This document shows, piece by piece, positions 16,932-25,676 of a DNA stretch of 59,071 nucleotides. The DNA is from a virus. The DNA lies in IMG/VR virus record IMGVR_UViG_3300049053_000020, positions 1 to 59,071 of that record; one strand, written 5' to 3'. The notes beneath the pieces were generated by a model that worked only from the letters and a program-made list of their open reading frames with translations, made no database searches and had not been told where the DNA came from. How positions within the stretch are numbered: position 1 is the first letter of the stretch; the number at the start of each line of letters is the position of its first letter. A program made the position numbers and the translations under genes.

Positions 16932-17884
16932 TAGCTCGATGCTGATTCGACAATGAAGGCAACCCCGTCCTTATCTTCAAAGCCTTCCATTTCTATAGGA
17001 GCGGCTTTAAGGACTGAGGGAATCGCAAGCTTGATTGTCATTTCGGCGCCATCAAACTCAGCCGCCCAGTCAGCATAATTCCCTGTTATATCGAACGCTT
17101 CATCAGCAGCATTGTCTGCAACATTGGTGATGCTACTAGCACTGCCGTCTGACTTGAATAAACGCCAGGCGGTAGTTTCGAGCAGGTTTGTTTTGTAAGT
17201 GCTATACAGATCTACATCGCTGATCTTTGAGCGCACCTTTATAGTCGCTACGTTAGCCGCCTGGTCGATGATAGTAAGTTCCACATCCTGCAGGCCTGTC
17301 AGATCAAGCAAGTTGAAATCAACTTTTAAGAACCCGAGATTACCGCCGTTCAAATAAATCGGATCAATGATGAACCTCATATTGAACAATGCTGATTCGG
17401 CGCCGGTGTTAGGCCTCCATGGTAACACGCGGAACTGATCAACCGGTATTCCCTTCAAGTATACACCTGACTTATAACCGATCAACACACTGTTCTTGTC
17501 AAAGAATAAGAAGTGCTTGTTTGCGCCGCTGTTCTTTGCCAGCTCCTGGTGCAGTTGGACGCCACCATTCAAATACCGGAAGGTCCAGTCGTAAAAGCCA
17601 TCCTTAACATAGATCTTATCACCATAATCAGTTGTATTGATGGTGATATCCTCGGTATTATCCGTGATGTTGGTGAGCTTCGGATAGGGGAATACCCGTG
17701 TGCCAATAGCTGCGTGTATCTTCGTTTCAAAGAATGCCAGCAGGCCGGCTACGTCTGATTGTGCAATCTGGAAATTTGGCGGCACTTGGATAGCGCCGAT
17801 TATTTTATCCAGATCAACAAAGCATTCGCCCACCCCGGTGTTACCGTAGTTGGTCGCGCAAAGTGGTTTATTTAGCGTTGCCAT
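16931..17884 (-). CDS. Putative major tail tube protein
   Basis: 317 residues, beta-rich, no membrane segment or enzyme motif. It starts MATLNKPLCATNYGNTGVGECFVDLDKIIGAI. Its position between the neck genes and the tape measure, its size and an acidic C-terminal domain (GFEDKDGVAF) fit a tail tube subunit. A major decoration or other structural protein is the main alternative. No sequence motif decides it. Confidence 0.45.
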   Translation of the reverse strand: MATLNKPLCATNYGNTGVGECFVDLDKIIGAIQVPPNFQIAQSDVAGLLAFFETKIHAAIGTRVFPYPKLTNITDNTEDITINTTDYGDKIYVKDGFYDWTFRYLNGGVQLHQELAKNSGANKHFLFFDKNSVLIGYKSGVYLKGIPVDQFRVLPWRPNTGAESALFNMRFIIDPIYLNGGNLGFLKVDFNLLDLTGLQDVELTIIDQAANVATIKVRSKISDVDLYSTYKTNLLETTAWRLFKSDGSASSITNVADNAADEAFDITGNYADWAAEFDGAEMTIKLAIPSVLKAAPIEMEGFEDKDGVAFIVESASS

Positions 17885-17901
17885 TTTATTGAATTAGTTT
17901 G

Positions 17902-18423
17902 TTAACATTTGTTTTTAATATTCAGCTTAATGTCTCGTAGTTCTATCGCATCGATCCTGTCGTTGAAAATGTTCTTCTCGTTGATTTTACTACCGTAGTA
18001 GTACATATCTGTTTCCTTGTAAGTCAACTCATCCTCGTATGTGAACTGGCCATGCCTTTCTATTTGCCTGATCAGTTCTTTCTTAATCGGATGTAGGATG
18101 GGCTTAAAGTTTATATCTGTCCTTTGCACCGATGTATATTCAGCTAAGGTGAAATTCGCTACAAGCATCCTGAGTGATGTTGACCCATAGAATCCGAGGA
18201 TTGATTTATCAATGGTTATATCTGTAAACAATATGATCAGCGGGAACTTCTTATGCCCTTCTGTTGGACTATTCGAAAGCTCTTGTAATCTGTTTGCTAT
18301 CTCCATCGGATGACCGTACATGTAATAAACAGGCCTGGTGCCGAAGCTTGCATTAGTCAATGCGGTATTGACTTTTGCAACTACAGCCTCCATTTCTTCA
18401 ACTATGTATACGGTTTCATCCAT
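17902..18423 (-). CDS. Neck or tail-terminator protein
   Basis: 173 residues, alpha/beta with no catalytic motif; ends with a lysine-rich tail. It lies two bases after the connector gene. In siphoviruses this slot holds head-closure or tail-terminator proteins that join head and tail. Assigned by order only. Confidence 0.5.
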   Translation of the reverse strand: MDETVYIVEEMEAVVAKVNTALTNASFGTRPVYYMYGHPMEIANRLQELSNSPTEGHKKFPLIILFTDITIDKSILGFYGSTSLRMLVANFTLAEYTSVQRTDINFKPILHPIKKELIRQIERHGQFTYEDELTYKETDMYYYGSKINEKNIFNDRIDAIELRDIKLNIKNKC

Positions 18424-18425
18424 TG

Positions 18426-19253
18426 TCAGATATTAAACTCATTGATAGGTCTGAACTTGCGATGCATACACCATACATCTTGATTTGCCCACTCGGTATA
18501 ATTATCTTTATTTGCATTCAGATAATCCACTAGTTCGCATATCCATTTAGACATATCATTCCATGCCTTGACAAGTTTCAATGATGGATTAGCAATGACC
18601 GCGTTTTCGTTCTGTGGTTTTACTTCGCCGGTAGTAGCCGTCTGTGTATGGTTGTTACGCTGATACCAGTAGTAAACATAGTTAGCGATCAGACTTTCTT
18701 TATTGGTTCCGGTACTGGTATTGATTGCAAGCGTTGCAGCCTTGTATGTGTATACATCCTCATCAGCGAACTGGCCGCTGGCTAAAGTGAGTATATTACC
18801 TACTACGCTGTATTCGCCTGCTATCAGTTTACCGACTCCTCTTTTTTCAATTATGAAAGTCTTACCAACTAATACCGCCGGTATCGTTGTGCTGGTTGAC
18901 GTAGGCGCAGGATCATACAATTGACCTCGGCCAACAACCACATCAATCGGGTTGAGCGCATCTAAAGCATTTAGGACAGTAGGTGGTTGAGCAACTAACC
19001 CCTTCCAATATCTGGTTTTAGAATTAACGTCAGTATACTCAACCCCCTCAATTAAGTCCGTCCATTTCTGGGCAACAGGTACCTCCTGCAGCCCAGCTTT
19101 CAATGCTTTATTTAGCGTATACCCCAACACATCATTCAGTAGTTTATCTTCGTATTCTTCAATAAAAAGATCAACAGTGCTACCTATGGCAGCCTGTGTG
19201 ATGTTTGGGATATTCAACTCACCAACGAAGTATGTGCGGTCAATAAGGGACAT
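18426..19253 (-). CDS. Head-tail connector-like protein
   Basis: 275 residues, starting MSLIDRTYFVGELNIPNI and rich in helices in its first 60 residues (FIEEYEDKLLNDVLGYTLNKAL) with a beta insertion in the middle. It resembles the DUF6712-type proteins seen after the capsid gene in Bacteroidota phages (weak recognition). The stop of the capsid gene overlaps its start by one base. Likely part of the portal-to-tail adaptor. Confidence 0.55.
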   Translation of the reverse strand: MSLIDRTYFVGELNIPNITQAAIGSTVDLFIEEYEDKLLNDVLGYTLNKALKAGLQEVPVAQKWTDLIEGVEYTDVNSKTRYWKGLVAQPPTVLNALDALNPIDVVVGRGQLYDPAPTSTSTTIPAVLVGKTFIIEKRGVGKLIAGEYSVVGNILTLASGQFADEDVYTYKAATLAINTSTGTNKESLIANYVYYWYQRNNHTQTATTGEVKPQNENAVIANPSLKLVKAWNDMSKWICELVDYLNANKDNYTEWANQDVWCMHRKFRPINEFNI

Positions 19254-20515
19254 TAGCTACCTGAATCGATGAGTGAAACAATGCGATCCAGTTGGTCGTA
19301 CAACAGCGCATTCTTGCGGTTGTCACTGATGTAATCGTGGTAACGCACCTCGGCAATTACACTGAATTGATTACGACGGAAATCATCGCTATTGTAGCCA
19401 ACTTTCAGCACCATGTTTTTGTAAGTATCAACATTGTATTGATTGATGTCACCCACCAGTGCATACCCTTCGGTTACCTTATTGCCTTCGCGCATCATGC
19501 TTTGCAATCTCTGCAGGAATGGCGGCACCAAGTATAATCGGTCAGTGGCGCTTTTCTGCATTTCAATCAAAGCGCCGGTAACTGGGTTAACACCAATGAA
19601 ATTTGCATTGAAATTGTATTTGCCGATCTGTGCAATTGCAGCACGGAGCGCATCGTACAGGTTGGCATCATCCACCTTCCCATTCAGGCCTGTGATGTTG
19701 TAGAGCTTCGCAACGTCGATTACAGCGGCATAGATTGCATCATCCCACTTACGGGCCACTTCTTCAGTAAGTAAGCGTTGAACAATCGTGGTGAACCCTG
19801 GCAAATCCTGGTCGAACTCCTCGGTGATAGTGGACATTGCCGCGATCTTCTTTGCGGTTGACATTTCCACTTTAAACCGAGTGTTCCATAGGGGCTTCTG
19901 CGCGCCTTCATGTACTTCAGCGGCTGCACCCTCAACGCTCGTTTCATTCACCCAAGGCAACATGCTGAAGTTTGTACTTCCTCTGTTTACGTAATTGATA
20001 ATGAAATTTGGGTTGTACATGATGCCGAAAAAGTTATTAGCATCAAGCGGGGCAGCGGCAGGCAAGTAAGGGCTGTTAGGCGGCGGCGTCATTGGCTGAA
20101 TACTGTTGCCAATTGATGTGCTGCCGGCAGTCTTCAGTGTAATACCATCCAATGGTATTTCTACATTACCCTGGCCTGCTTTCTGAACAGCTTTAATTTC
20201 TGCCAACACTTCTTTATCTGCCAATACATCTTCCAATGTCTTTGGCTTTGCGGTATTTCCATTTTCTTTAAGTGCATTAATAGCTGTGCCTTGTTCTTTA
20301 AGGATTGACTCAAAGCCTGTGAGCTTTTCGGTTACTTTTGCAAGTTCTTCGGCTTTGAATGTTTCAAATTCCTTGGAGGTCATCAGACCTTTTTTCACAT
20401 CTTCGATCTTATCGTTGATGGATTTTTCCGACTCAGCAAATTGTTTTTTTATCGCTGTTGCGGATTCGTTACCCAACTTTGCAGTTAGGTCGTTGAATTG
20501 TTGTTCTGTTAACAT
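19253..20515 (-). CDS. Major capsid protein, HK97-like with N-terminal scaffold
   Basis: 420 residues. Residues 1-105 form a charged coiled coil like the delta domain of HK97 capsids, which acts as internal scaffold and is cut off by the protease. The body follows: SMLPWVNETSVEGAAAEVHEG, the helix TTIVQRLLTEEVARKWDDAI (spine-helix-like), a turn with FIGVNPVTGALIEMQK, and a C-terminal strand set ending RIVSLIDSGS. The order portal, protease, capsid supports the call. Confidence 0.85.
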   Translation of the reverse strand: MLTEQQFNDLTAKLGNESATAIKKQFAESEKSINDKIEDVKKGLMTSKEFETFKAEELAKVTEKLTGFESILKEQGTAINALKENGNTAKPKTLEDVLADKEVLAEIKAVQKAGQGNVEIPLDGITLKTAGSTSIGNSIQPMTPPPNSPYLPAAAPLDANNFFGIMYNPNFIINYVNRGSTNFSMLPWVNETSVEGAAAEVHEGAQKPLWNTRFKVEMSTAKKIAAMSTITEEFDQDLPGFTTIVQRLLTEEVARKWDDAIYAAVIDVAKLYNITGLNGKVDDANLYDALRAAIAQIGKYNFNANFIGVNPVTGALIEMQKSATDRLYLVPPFLQRLQSMMREGNKVTEGYALVGDINQYNVDTYKNMVLKVGYNSDDFRRNQFSVIAEVRYHDYISDNRKNALLYDQLDRIVSLIDSGS

Positions 20516-20534
20516 TGTGAACCTTAGTTATAGG

Positions 20535-21386
20535 TTAAACAATAATTTTTACTTCTTTTATAGCACGACTCAGATCGAATGTAGACGGCTCGTTTCCAGT
20601 GCCTACCGGCGGCTGGTCCTTAGTGTCATCATCTGAATCAGTTTTGCCTTGAATTAATGTGACCTCCATGGTAGGAGTAACCGGATTGCTACCGAATAAT
20701 ACTGCACTCCCCTCTATAATCTGCGCTTCCAGTATTGCCCAGAAATAACCATCGGCCTCAGCCTCCTCACGATTAGCAACCATCTCGATATATTTGTCCC
20801 AGTTTTCTTTTTGTACTGGATAATCATCGTCGTTAATGCAGGTTACCATTTTCACGTACCTCATGCCCACACTATGCTTCTTTACGCGCTTCTTTGAATA
20901 CTGTTCGAACATGTATTCATTGCGCTCTTTCTCAATGATGCCATCGAATATCAACGCCTCGGTAATGCCGGGTATGTCAACGCCTAATTCGCTCCATGAC
21001 AATTTCTTTGTCAACCCTTTTAGGCCGTCACCGATCACATCCTCGAACTCGCGACCATGAGATTTAAGTAGATAGAATCCCGCTTTCTTATTATCAGATA
21101 GCGACTTCTTCCATATACCAGGGATATGCACATCGCCATGAGAGTCTAACCAATTGGTGGTATTGATTACCGCTACAACCTTCAGCTTATTAGGATCGAT
21201 TTGAATTTGATCCACTTCAGCCTTTGTAACTAGGTTGCCTTTATCGTCTATATAAAGCGGTTGAGCATAGACTTCATCCGCTCTCTTGGTGGTACTTTTC
21301 TTAGTATGAAATATCAATCCCTCATTCTTTACCAGGTAGTCGTAAAGAGATTTGCCGGTTAGATTATGCGGTATGATACTTTTCAT
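20535..21386 (-). CDS. Prohead protease (S78/HK97 gp4-like)
   Basis: 283 residues. The fold signature is present: VVAVINTTNWLDSHGDVHIPGIW, then LLKSHGREFEDVIGDG with the probable catalytic His, and KKHSVGMRYV with the probable catalytic Ser. It would cut the capsid delta domain and itself during head maturation. The last 45 residues are a polar tail probably removed by self-cleavage. It overlaps the small upstream gene by ATGA. Confidence 0.82.
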   Translation of the reverse strand: MKSIIPHNLTGKSLYDYLVKNEGLIFHTKKSTTKRADEVYAQPLYIDDKGNLVTKAEVDQIQIDPNKLKVVAVINTTNWLDSHGDVHIPGIWKKSLSDNKKAGFYLLKSHGREFEDVIGDGLKGLTKKLSWSELGVDIPGITEALIFDGIIEKERNEYMFEQYSKKRVKKHSVGMRYVKMVTCINDDDYPVQKENWDKYIEMVANREEAEADGYFWAILEAQIIEGSAVLFGSNPVTPTMEVTLIQGKTDSDDDTKDQPPVGTGNEPSTFDLSRAIKEVKIIV

Positions 21387-21508
21387 TTCTTAATTATTTT
21401 TTTGTCAGCAACTTGCTTTTCCTTTTCAAGCAGCTTTTTTTCAAGCACTTCCTTTGGTAACTTAGGCTGCTGCTTGTCCTTGTCCTTCTTGTTGTTGTCC
21501 GGCTTCAT
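21383..21508 (-). CDS. Tiny lysine-rich protein between portal and protease
   Basis: 41 residues from the ATG at 21508 (MKPDNNKKDKDKQQ), almost entirely charged with about 40% Lys, ending KQVADKKIIKK. It overlaps the portal end by 47 bases and its TGA overlaps the protease ATG (ATGA), which supports real translation and coupling. It could also be only a coupling device. Function unknown. Confidence 0.45.
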   Translation of the reverse strand: MKPDNNKKDKDKQQPKLPKEVLEKKLLEKEKQVADKKIIKK

Positions 21509-23045
21509 TGGTATTAGTTTGTGGTTCTGATTGCACTGACATCCTTGCGGCGTCTTGCGATGATAATCCAAACACTACCTCAAGGGTAGCCTGCTTTGCT
21601 TCTTCACTCATGCCCTGTGCAGTTATCACGGCAATCAATCCCTGAACACCACCCACGCCAATGGTCACTGCCAATGGCACGTTGGATGACTTAGGATCAG
21701 TAGCTCGCACTTGCCCCAGCCCGTTGGGCAATGGGTCTTCGCCCAGCTTCTCAAGCCAGTCGTCAAGTGTTATTAATCCGTTTTGGAACTCGATTGTAAG
21801 CGCATCGTCGAGGGTCTTACGAGCCTGTGCCGATTGCTGTTTATCTTCCTGCAATACCGCTACATGGCTGTAGTCCTTGTCTATCTTAAGGTTGTACTTC
21901 TTGGTATTAAAGAATTGATTCCACTGCTCGTATATGCTTTCAGCTTCGGGTAGTGTGGCATCTTGATATAGCAACTTCTTGCCTTCATTAAGGTTGCTAA
22001 AGGTTGTTCCCTTAGCGCTACTCATTAGTTGGTAAGGGTAATTGTAGTTATCGCAGATAGCCATTGTGTCAGCTTCGATTTCCTCGAACAACATAAGGTC
22101 GCGTGTCGCTACCCCCATCTGTTGCCACTTCAAAGCGGCTGATGTTATGATAAACTGCCATTGATGGTTCTTAAGGCCATAGCGACGTAGGTCTTGTTGT
22201 AGGTTCTCCTTTTCCTTTTCGGACATTGGTATGGATCCATAATTACCGTTGCCGGGGTCCTGCGATAGTATACCCAATGCGCCCCGGTAATTGATTAATA
22301 CGTTGCGGCTCTCGTAGGCGCCGATAATATTGTTGATAGGAAGTTCCAGTGAGTGAATGCGACTGTCAGGAATAACCAGGCTACAGAACGAAGGGGTGAA
22401 GTCTTTTATAATGTATATATCATCAACGTTCAATATTGTTTGTACCCCCTTGTAGTTAAGTACAATCTGCTTGATGATGCCTTTATTATCGCTCTGGTAA
22501 AAGAGCTTGTTGGTCTCCTCAATATCCACCATGGACGGCGGGATATTCCATAGGGCTGTCGCATCGATATTCTCTTTGAAGCCTAATGGCTTAATAGGCA
22601 GTACGATAGTATAGCCAAACAACTGTTGGTAGATATACCCTTGCGCCTCAAATTGCTTCCAGGACTGTAATAGATTAGGCTTTTCAAATAAGGCCTGTAG
22701 CTTTTTCGCATCTGCCGTTGTAGCTTCCTTGCCCTTCTCTTTGCCAGCGAGATTCAGTACCCATGTCTTACCGTTGATGTACGCCTGTGCCTTCTTATTG
22801 ATAATCGCATTAACAGGTGGGCAATATTCATATGCCTTTACCGAGCTATTATGCCCGGCGTATTTGAAATGAAAAACCGACTTACCATTCGCTTCAAAGA
22901 ACCAATTGTCGCCGGCGCCCGTTGCAGAAGGTCGATAGTCGTTAGGAACAAGTTCATAGGAGTACGGTGTCAATGACTTAAGGGCGGTATCAAAATCGCC
23001 TTTAATCAGTTCTCTACCTGCGTTTATCAGTCGTTGTACTTGCAT
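21462..23045 (-). CDS. Portal protein
   Basis: 527 residues, the usual length. The family pattern is visible: YEYCPPVNAIINKKAQAYINGKTWVL (clip/stem entry), YIYQQLFGYTIVLPI, WNIPPSMV, then GAYESRNVLINYRGALGILS and the stem and wing helices with DTMAICDNYNYPYQLMSS. A Gln-rich tail ends the protein. It forms the 12-mer ring for DNA entry and exit. The ATG at 23045 directly follows a hairpin and T tract (23046-23087), with no room for a Shine-Dalgarno site outside it. Confidence 0.88.
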   Translation of the reverse strand: MQVQRLINAGRELIKGDFDTALKSLTPYSYELVPNDYRPSATGAGDNWFFEANGKSVFHFKYAGHNSSVKAYEYCPPVNAIINKKAQAYINGKTWVLNLAGKEKGKEATTADAKKLQALFEKPNLLQSWKQFEAQGYIYQQLFGYTIVLPIKPLGFKENIDATALWNIPPSMVDIEETNKLFYQSDNKGIIKQIVLNYKGVQTILNVDDIYIIKDFTPSFCSLVIPDSRIHSLELPINNIIGAYESRNVLINYRGALGILSQDPGNGNYGSIPMSEKEKENLQQDLRRYGLKNHQWQFIITSAALKWQQMGVATRDLMLFEEIEADTMAICDNYNYPYQLMSSAKGTTFSNLNEGKKLLYQDATLPEAESIYEQWNQFFNTKKYNLKIDKDYSHVAVLQEDKQQSAQARKTLDDALTIEFQNGLITLDDWLEKLGEDPLPNGLGQVRATDPKSSNVPLAVTIGVGGVQGLIAVITAQGMSEEAKQATLEVVFGLSSQDAARMSVQSEPQTNTNEAGQQQEGQGQAAA

Positions 23046-23087
23046 AAAAAGAAAAAGGGCCAGTCACCCATTGCTGAGTGCTGGCCC
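23046..23087 (-). terminator. Terminator-like hairpin ending at the portal start codon
   Basis: On the minus strand the stem GGGCCAG/CTGGCCC (23057-23063 and 23081-23087) extends by three pairs past a bulged base. It is followed by TTTTTCTTTTT (23046-23056) and then the portal ATG. It looks like an intrinsic terminator or attenuator that must be passed to express the head genes, or a protein-bound RNA hairpin controlling portal translation. Confidence 0.75.
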
Positions 23088-23117
23088 TCTTGGGGCGCTA
23101 GTATTTTTGATTAAGCG

Positions 23118-23327
23118 TTAACCTCTACCTATTCTACCTACAAATGCATTTGCCCTTTCAGGCCACTGGGTCGCTTGTTGTATGTTTTGCTCTGGCGCCA
23201 ACTGTGTTGGCAATATCTCTACAGTCGTATAGGTGCCGCAGTGTTTGCACTTGAATTCGGCTTTGCCGGACTCAAGTCTTCCAACTACTTTATTGCATTT
23301 GGTACCGCTGCATCTAATCTCCTGCAT
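23118..23327 (-). CDS. Com-like zinc-ribbon regulator
   Basis: 69 residues. MQEIRC....C (Cys6, Cys11) and CKHC (Cys27, Cys30) form a four-cysteine zinc site, laid out like phage Mu Com and the Zn_ribbon_Com family (EIRC..CNK....EFKCKHCGT). Com of Mu is an RNA-binding activator of mom translation. No mom-like gene is next door; instead a strong hairpin and the portal gene follow. The C-terminal 30 residues are polar with a basic end (VGRIGRG). Confidence 0.65.
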   Translation of the reverse strand: MQEIRCSGTKCNKVVGRLESGKAEFKCKHCGTYTTVEILPTQLAPEQNIQQATQWPERANAFVGRIGRG

Positions 23328-23348
23328 ACTACGAAATTAGAAATATAT

Positions 23349-23366
23349 TTTCAAATTATTCTGAAA
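23349..23366 (-). promoter_or_regulatory. Late-gene motif, copy 2 (before the com-like gene)
   Basis: TTTCAAATTATTCTGAAA on the plus strand, 22 bp before the com-like start and differing by one base from the copy at 31211. TAATTTCG, close to the Bacteroidota -7 box, lies at 23332-23339 on the minus strand. It would start transcription into com, hairpin and head genes. Confidence 0.5.
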
Positions 23367-23976
23367 TATTTGAAAGATTGTCGTTTGTCTCCATTTTACC
23401 ATGCCCTCTGGCGCTGGCATTGACTAATGGAAGGGCTATAAATTTGGTGGGGGCCTGGTTGGTAACCGCCTTGATATATCGGTAATCCCCGGCTTTATAG
23501 CCATCGAGCCCTGACAACGCCTTGTACTGCGAATGTAGTACCAGGCAGGGAAGGCCGATCTTTCCCTCGGCTATCACCTTCTTTCGGATATAGGTGTCGG
23601 CGGGCTTAGGTACACCGTTACGTATCATCTGGCAGATAATGGCGCCGGGTAGCTTCAGTTGATCAGCCAGTTCTTCAAGTACTGTATTGCTTGCTAATGT
23701 GTCATCATCGTCTAGGAAAAAGAACCAGCCGTGGGTAACTAACAACTTCAGGGTATTACAATGTATGTCGTAGAAGTATGGATAATTGCAAAATGGTTCA
23801 ATAAATAACTTCCTGATATTGTCTCCAATAGGGATATACCGAATCGCTTTTGGATTATCAAACCCGACGATAATCTGAATGTTCTTATACGTCTGATTCC
23901 TTATCGACTCCAAGCACCGGGCGAATTGGATGGGGCGGTTGGATGTACGGATGAGGATGTTCAATAGTTCTGACAT
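23356..23976 (-). CDS. Family 2-type glycosyltransferase
   Basis: 206 residues. The start LLNILIRTSNRPIQFARCLESIRNQTYKNIQIIVGFDN is the GT-A nucleotide-binding opening, and FFLDDDDTLA supplies the metal-binding DXD. It is short for the family, with the acceptor part reduced. It should move a sugar from an NDP-sugar to an unknown acceptor in the cytoplasm. Last gene of the sugar island; overlaps the upstream endonuclease-like gene by 16 bases. Confidence 0.78.
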   Translation of the reverse strand: MSELLNILIRTSNRPIQFARCLESIRNQTYKNIQIIVGFDNPKAIRYIPIGDNIRKLFIEPFCNYPYFYDIHCNTLKLLVTHGWFFFLDDDDTLASNTVLEELADQLKLPGAIICQMIRNGVPKPADTYIRKKVIAEGKIGLPCLVLHSQYKALSGLDGYKAGDYRYIKAVTNQAPTKFIALPLVNASARGHGKMETNDNLSNISE

Positions 23977-24611
23977 AATGCCTCCTGCAAAGTTTTACCT
24001 TTCTTTATTCTACCATATACTGTGCGTCTGTTTAATTTTAGGGGCTTGCAAATTTGGGAGAGTGTTAAGTATTGACCATTATATTCATACTTTACGCTTA
24101 CGGACCGGTTGCTCATATTTTCAAGAGCAGTTACCCATGAGCATGTTGCTGACGAATAATGTTTGCCATCCCCTCTAATGTCCTTATCCAATTGCAGGCC
24201 CTTAACCCATCCATTATTTAAAGCCCAATGCAAAAAAGATTCATAGTTGTTTCTCCATTCATCACATACCCTAACGCCTTTAGCGCCGTATGTTTTATAG
24301 ATTTTTGTTTTTTCATTATAACATCGATTAATCATTGTCTTATATGCAATATATATATCATGATTAACCACAGAATACTTTCGTCTTGTAAATTTGTCCG
24401 CTCTTGAACATCCACATGACTTACTGCGAAGGTTTTTAATTTCACTTAAATTCGTTCTTTTAATAGTTCCGCATTCACATTTGCACACTACCGCCACAGC
24501 ATTTCTTCCTATGCTTGTCTTTATAGCGCCATCGAATTGCAGTACAACCCATTTGCTTTTGCCTGTCAGCAAGTTATTGATCTGCTCAATTGTTAGACTA
24601 TTTGTATACAT
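23961..24611 (-). CDS. Homing-endonuclease-like DNA-binding protein
   Basis: 216 residues. A zinc-type segment (VCKCECGTIKRTNLSEIKNLRSKSCGC split over residues 43-70) is followed by IAYKTMINRCYNEKTKIYKTYGAKGVRVCDEW, a layout seen in many phage genes of the HNH/AP2-linked selfish type, and a C-terminal NUMOD1-like helix-turn-helix (LTLSQICKPLKLNRRTVYGRI). The HNH residues are not clear, so it may be only DNA-binding. Probably a mobile gene that entered the island. Confidence 0.55.
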   Translation of the reverse strand: MYTNSLTIEQINNLLTGKSKWVVLQFDGAIKTSIGRNAVAVVCKCECGTIKRTNLSEIKNLRSKSCGCSRADKFTRRKYSVVNHDIYIAYKTMINRCYNEKTKIYKTYGAKGVRVCDEWRNNYESFLHWALNNGWVKGLQLDKDIRGDGKHYSSATCSWVTALENMSNRSVSVKYEYNGQYLTLSQICKPLKLNRRTVYGRIKKGKTLQEALCQNY

Positions 24612-24626
24612 ATGGTTTTATTTTTT

Positions 24627-24845
24627 TCACGCTATTATCACCGGTCTTTCCCATAGTTCAACTTTTAAATGTGGTTTTAACCGTTCAACCGACCATTGGC
24701 CGTCTTGCCACCAGGTATATATTTCGCGGCCATCTACGAGCTTAACACGAAACCGACCATTTATCTGCTCGCCTTTCCCCCAGCGTTCTACAGCCCACTG
24801 ATCAGGCGTCTCGTCGCTTGCTGTTATCCATTTGTGGTCTGTCAT
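24627..24845 (-). CDS. Small DUF551-like protein
   Basis: 72 residues from the ATG at 24845; a TTG 12 bases upstream is the alternative. The text KWITASDETPDQW and WSVERLKPHLKVELWERP is weakly like DUF551 phage proteins (W....P at start, W..P at end). Its start overlaps the stop of the upstream gene by ATGA. Function unknown. Confidence 0.5.
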   Translation of the reverse strand: MTDHKWITASDETPDQWAVERWGKGEQINGRFRVKLVDGREIYTWWQDGQWSVERLKPHLKVELWERPVIIA

Positions 24846-25105
24846 GAATACGGCCAATCGAGTTGAAAATCAACTACTGTTTTATACTTCAATAAACACT
24901 CCCAGCTGAAACTGCACCCAGTTGATTGCCGAGTCATGCCGTTACGAGCTGGCTTGAAGTCGTGCCGGGCTAGTATTTCAACGATGGCAATCAAGACCTC
25001 CGGGTCTTCGCATACTACTACTGGTCTCTGACTGAATGCTTCGGTTAACTGTTTAGCAAGCTCGGGCGAACAGTTGATAGTGAAGGTGAAATCTAGCTTA
25101 CTCAT
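24842..25105 (-). CDS. Small hypothetical protein
   Basis: 87 residues from the ATG at 25105 (MSKLDFTFTINCSPELAKQL), which overlaps the previous stop by 8 bases. Not recognised. Pattern strand-helix-strand-helix (LTEAFSQRPVVVCEDPEVLIAIVEILARH), followed by a polar, Cys-containing end. Co-translated with its neighbours in the sugar island. Confidence 0.5.
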   Translation of the reverse strand: MSKLDFTFTINCSPELAKQLTEAFSQRPVVVCEDPEVLIAIVEILARHDFKPARNGMTRQSTGCSFSWECLLKYKTVVDFQLDWPYS

Positions 25106-25676
25106 TATCAAAAGTATAAGGCCCCAAAGATAAACCTCTGAACCGGTTAACATCAATCTTATTGCTCACCAGGGTAGCCCCTGCACCGCCGCCTGTCTTG
25201 TTGTAGTTGAGGCGGTATTTGAAGTGCGGCCATGCCTTTGACCATGAATAATTGCCCGCCCCTCCTTCTTCCGTGTCATGCAGCACCAATACATCAGCGG
25301 CATTGGCAAGGGCAATAGCATCGAGGTAACGGCGTTCACCTGGCGCGTGGTCGATGAAGATAAGACCATGATGATGTTTAGCTATCAGCGTAACAAGAGT
25401 GTCCCATTCAAGCGCGAAGTCGGCGCCTGTTTTATGGCACCAATCAACGTTATTGTCGTAAGATCTAAAAACGCGGCCGGTCGCCTCGCAATACTTTCGC
25501 AGGTATGACGTACTGCCATCGCCGCTGCCAAGCTCCATAACGGCGCCGGTTGTAAGCTCAAATCCTAATAAGAGTAACGGCCTGTGATTTTCCCAGTTCC
25601 CTGTTATACCCTGCAAGAATCCATGAATGTCGGTAGCCGCAATGTTATTCAGATAAGACTGATTTAACTTATCCAT
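25098..25676 (-). CDS. Class I SAM-dependent methyltransferase-like protein
   Basis: 192 residues. VMELGSGDGSTSYLRKY is the SAM-binding motif I, FRSYDNN marks strand 2, and LIFIDHAPGERRYLDAIALANAADVLVLHD the later strands. The layout resembles Methyltransf_24-type enzymes that act on sugars or small molecules. Placed between glycosyltransferase genes, it probably methylates the glycan they build. Overlaps the upstream gene by 8 bases. Confidence 0.65.
   Translation of the reverse strand: MDKLNQSYLNNIAATDIHGFLQGITGNWENHRPLLLLGFELTTGAVMELGSGDGSTSYLRKYCEATGRVFRSYDNNVDWCHKTGADFALEWDTLVTLIAKHHHGLIFIDHAPGERRYLDAIALANAADVLVLHDTEEGGAGNYSWSKAWPHFKYRLNYNKTGGGAGATLVSNKIDVNRFRGLSLGPYTFDNE

Noticed and set aside
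25098-25676. DNA methyltransferase
   Set aside because: Only SAM-binding motifs are visible; no DPPY-type catalytic motif or target-recognition domain.
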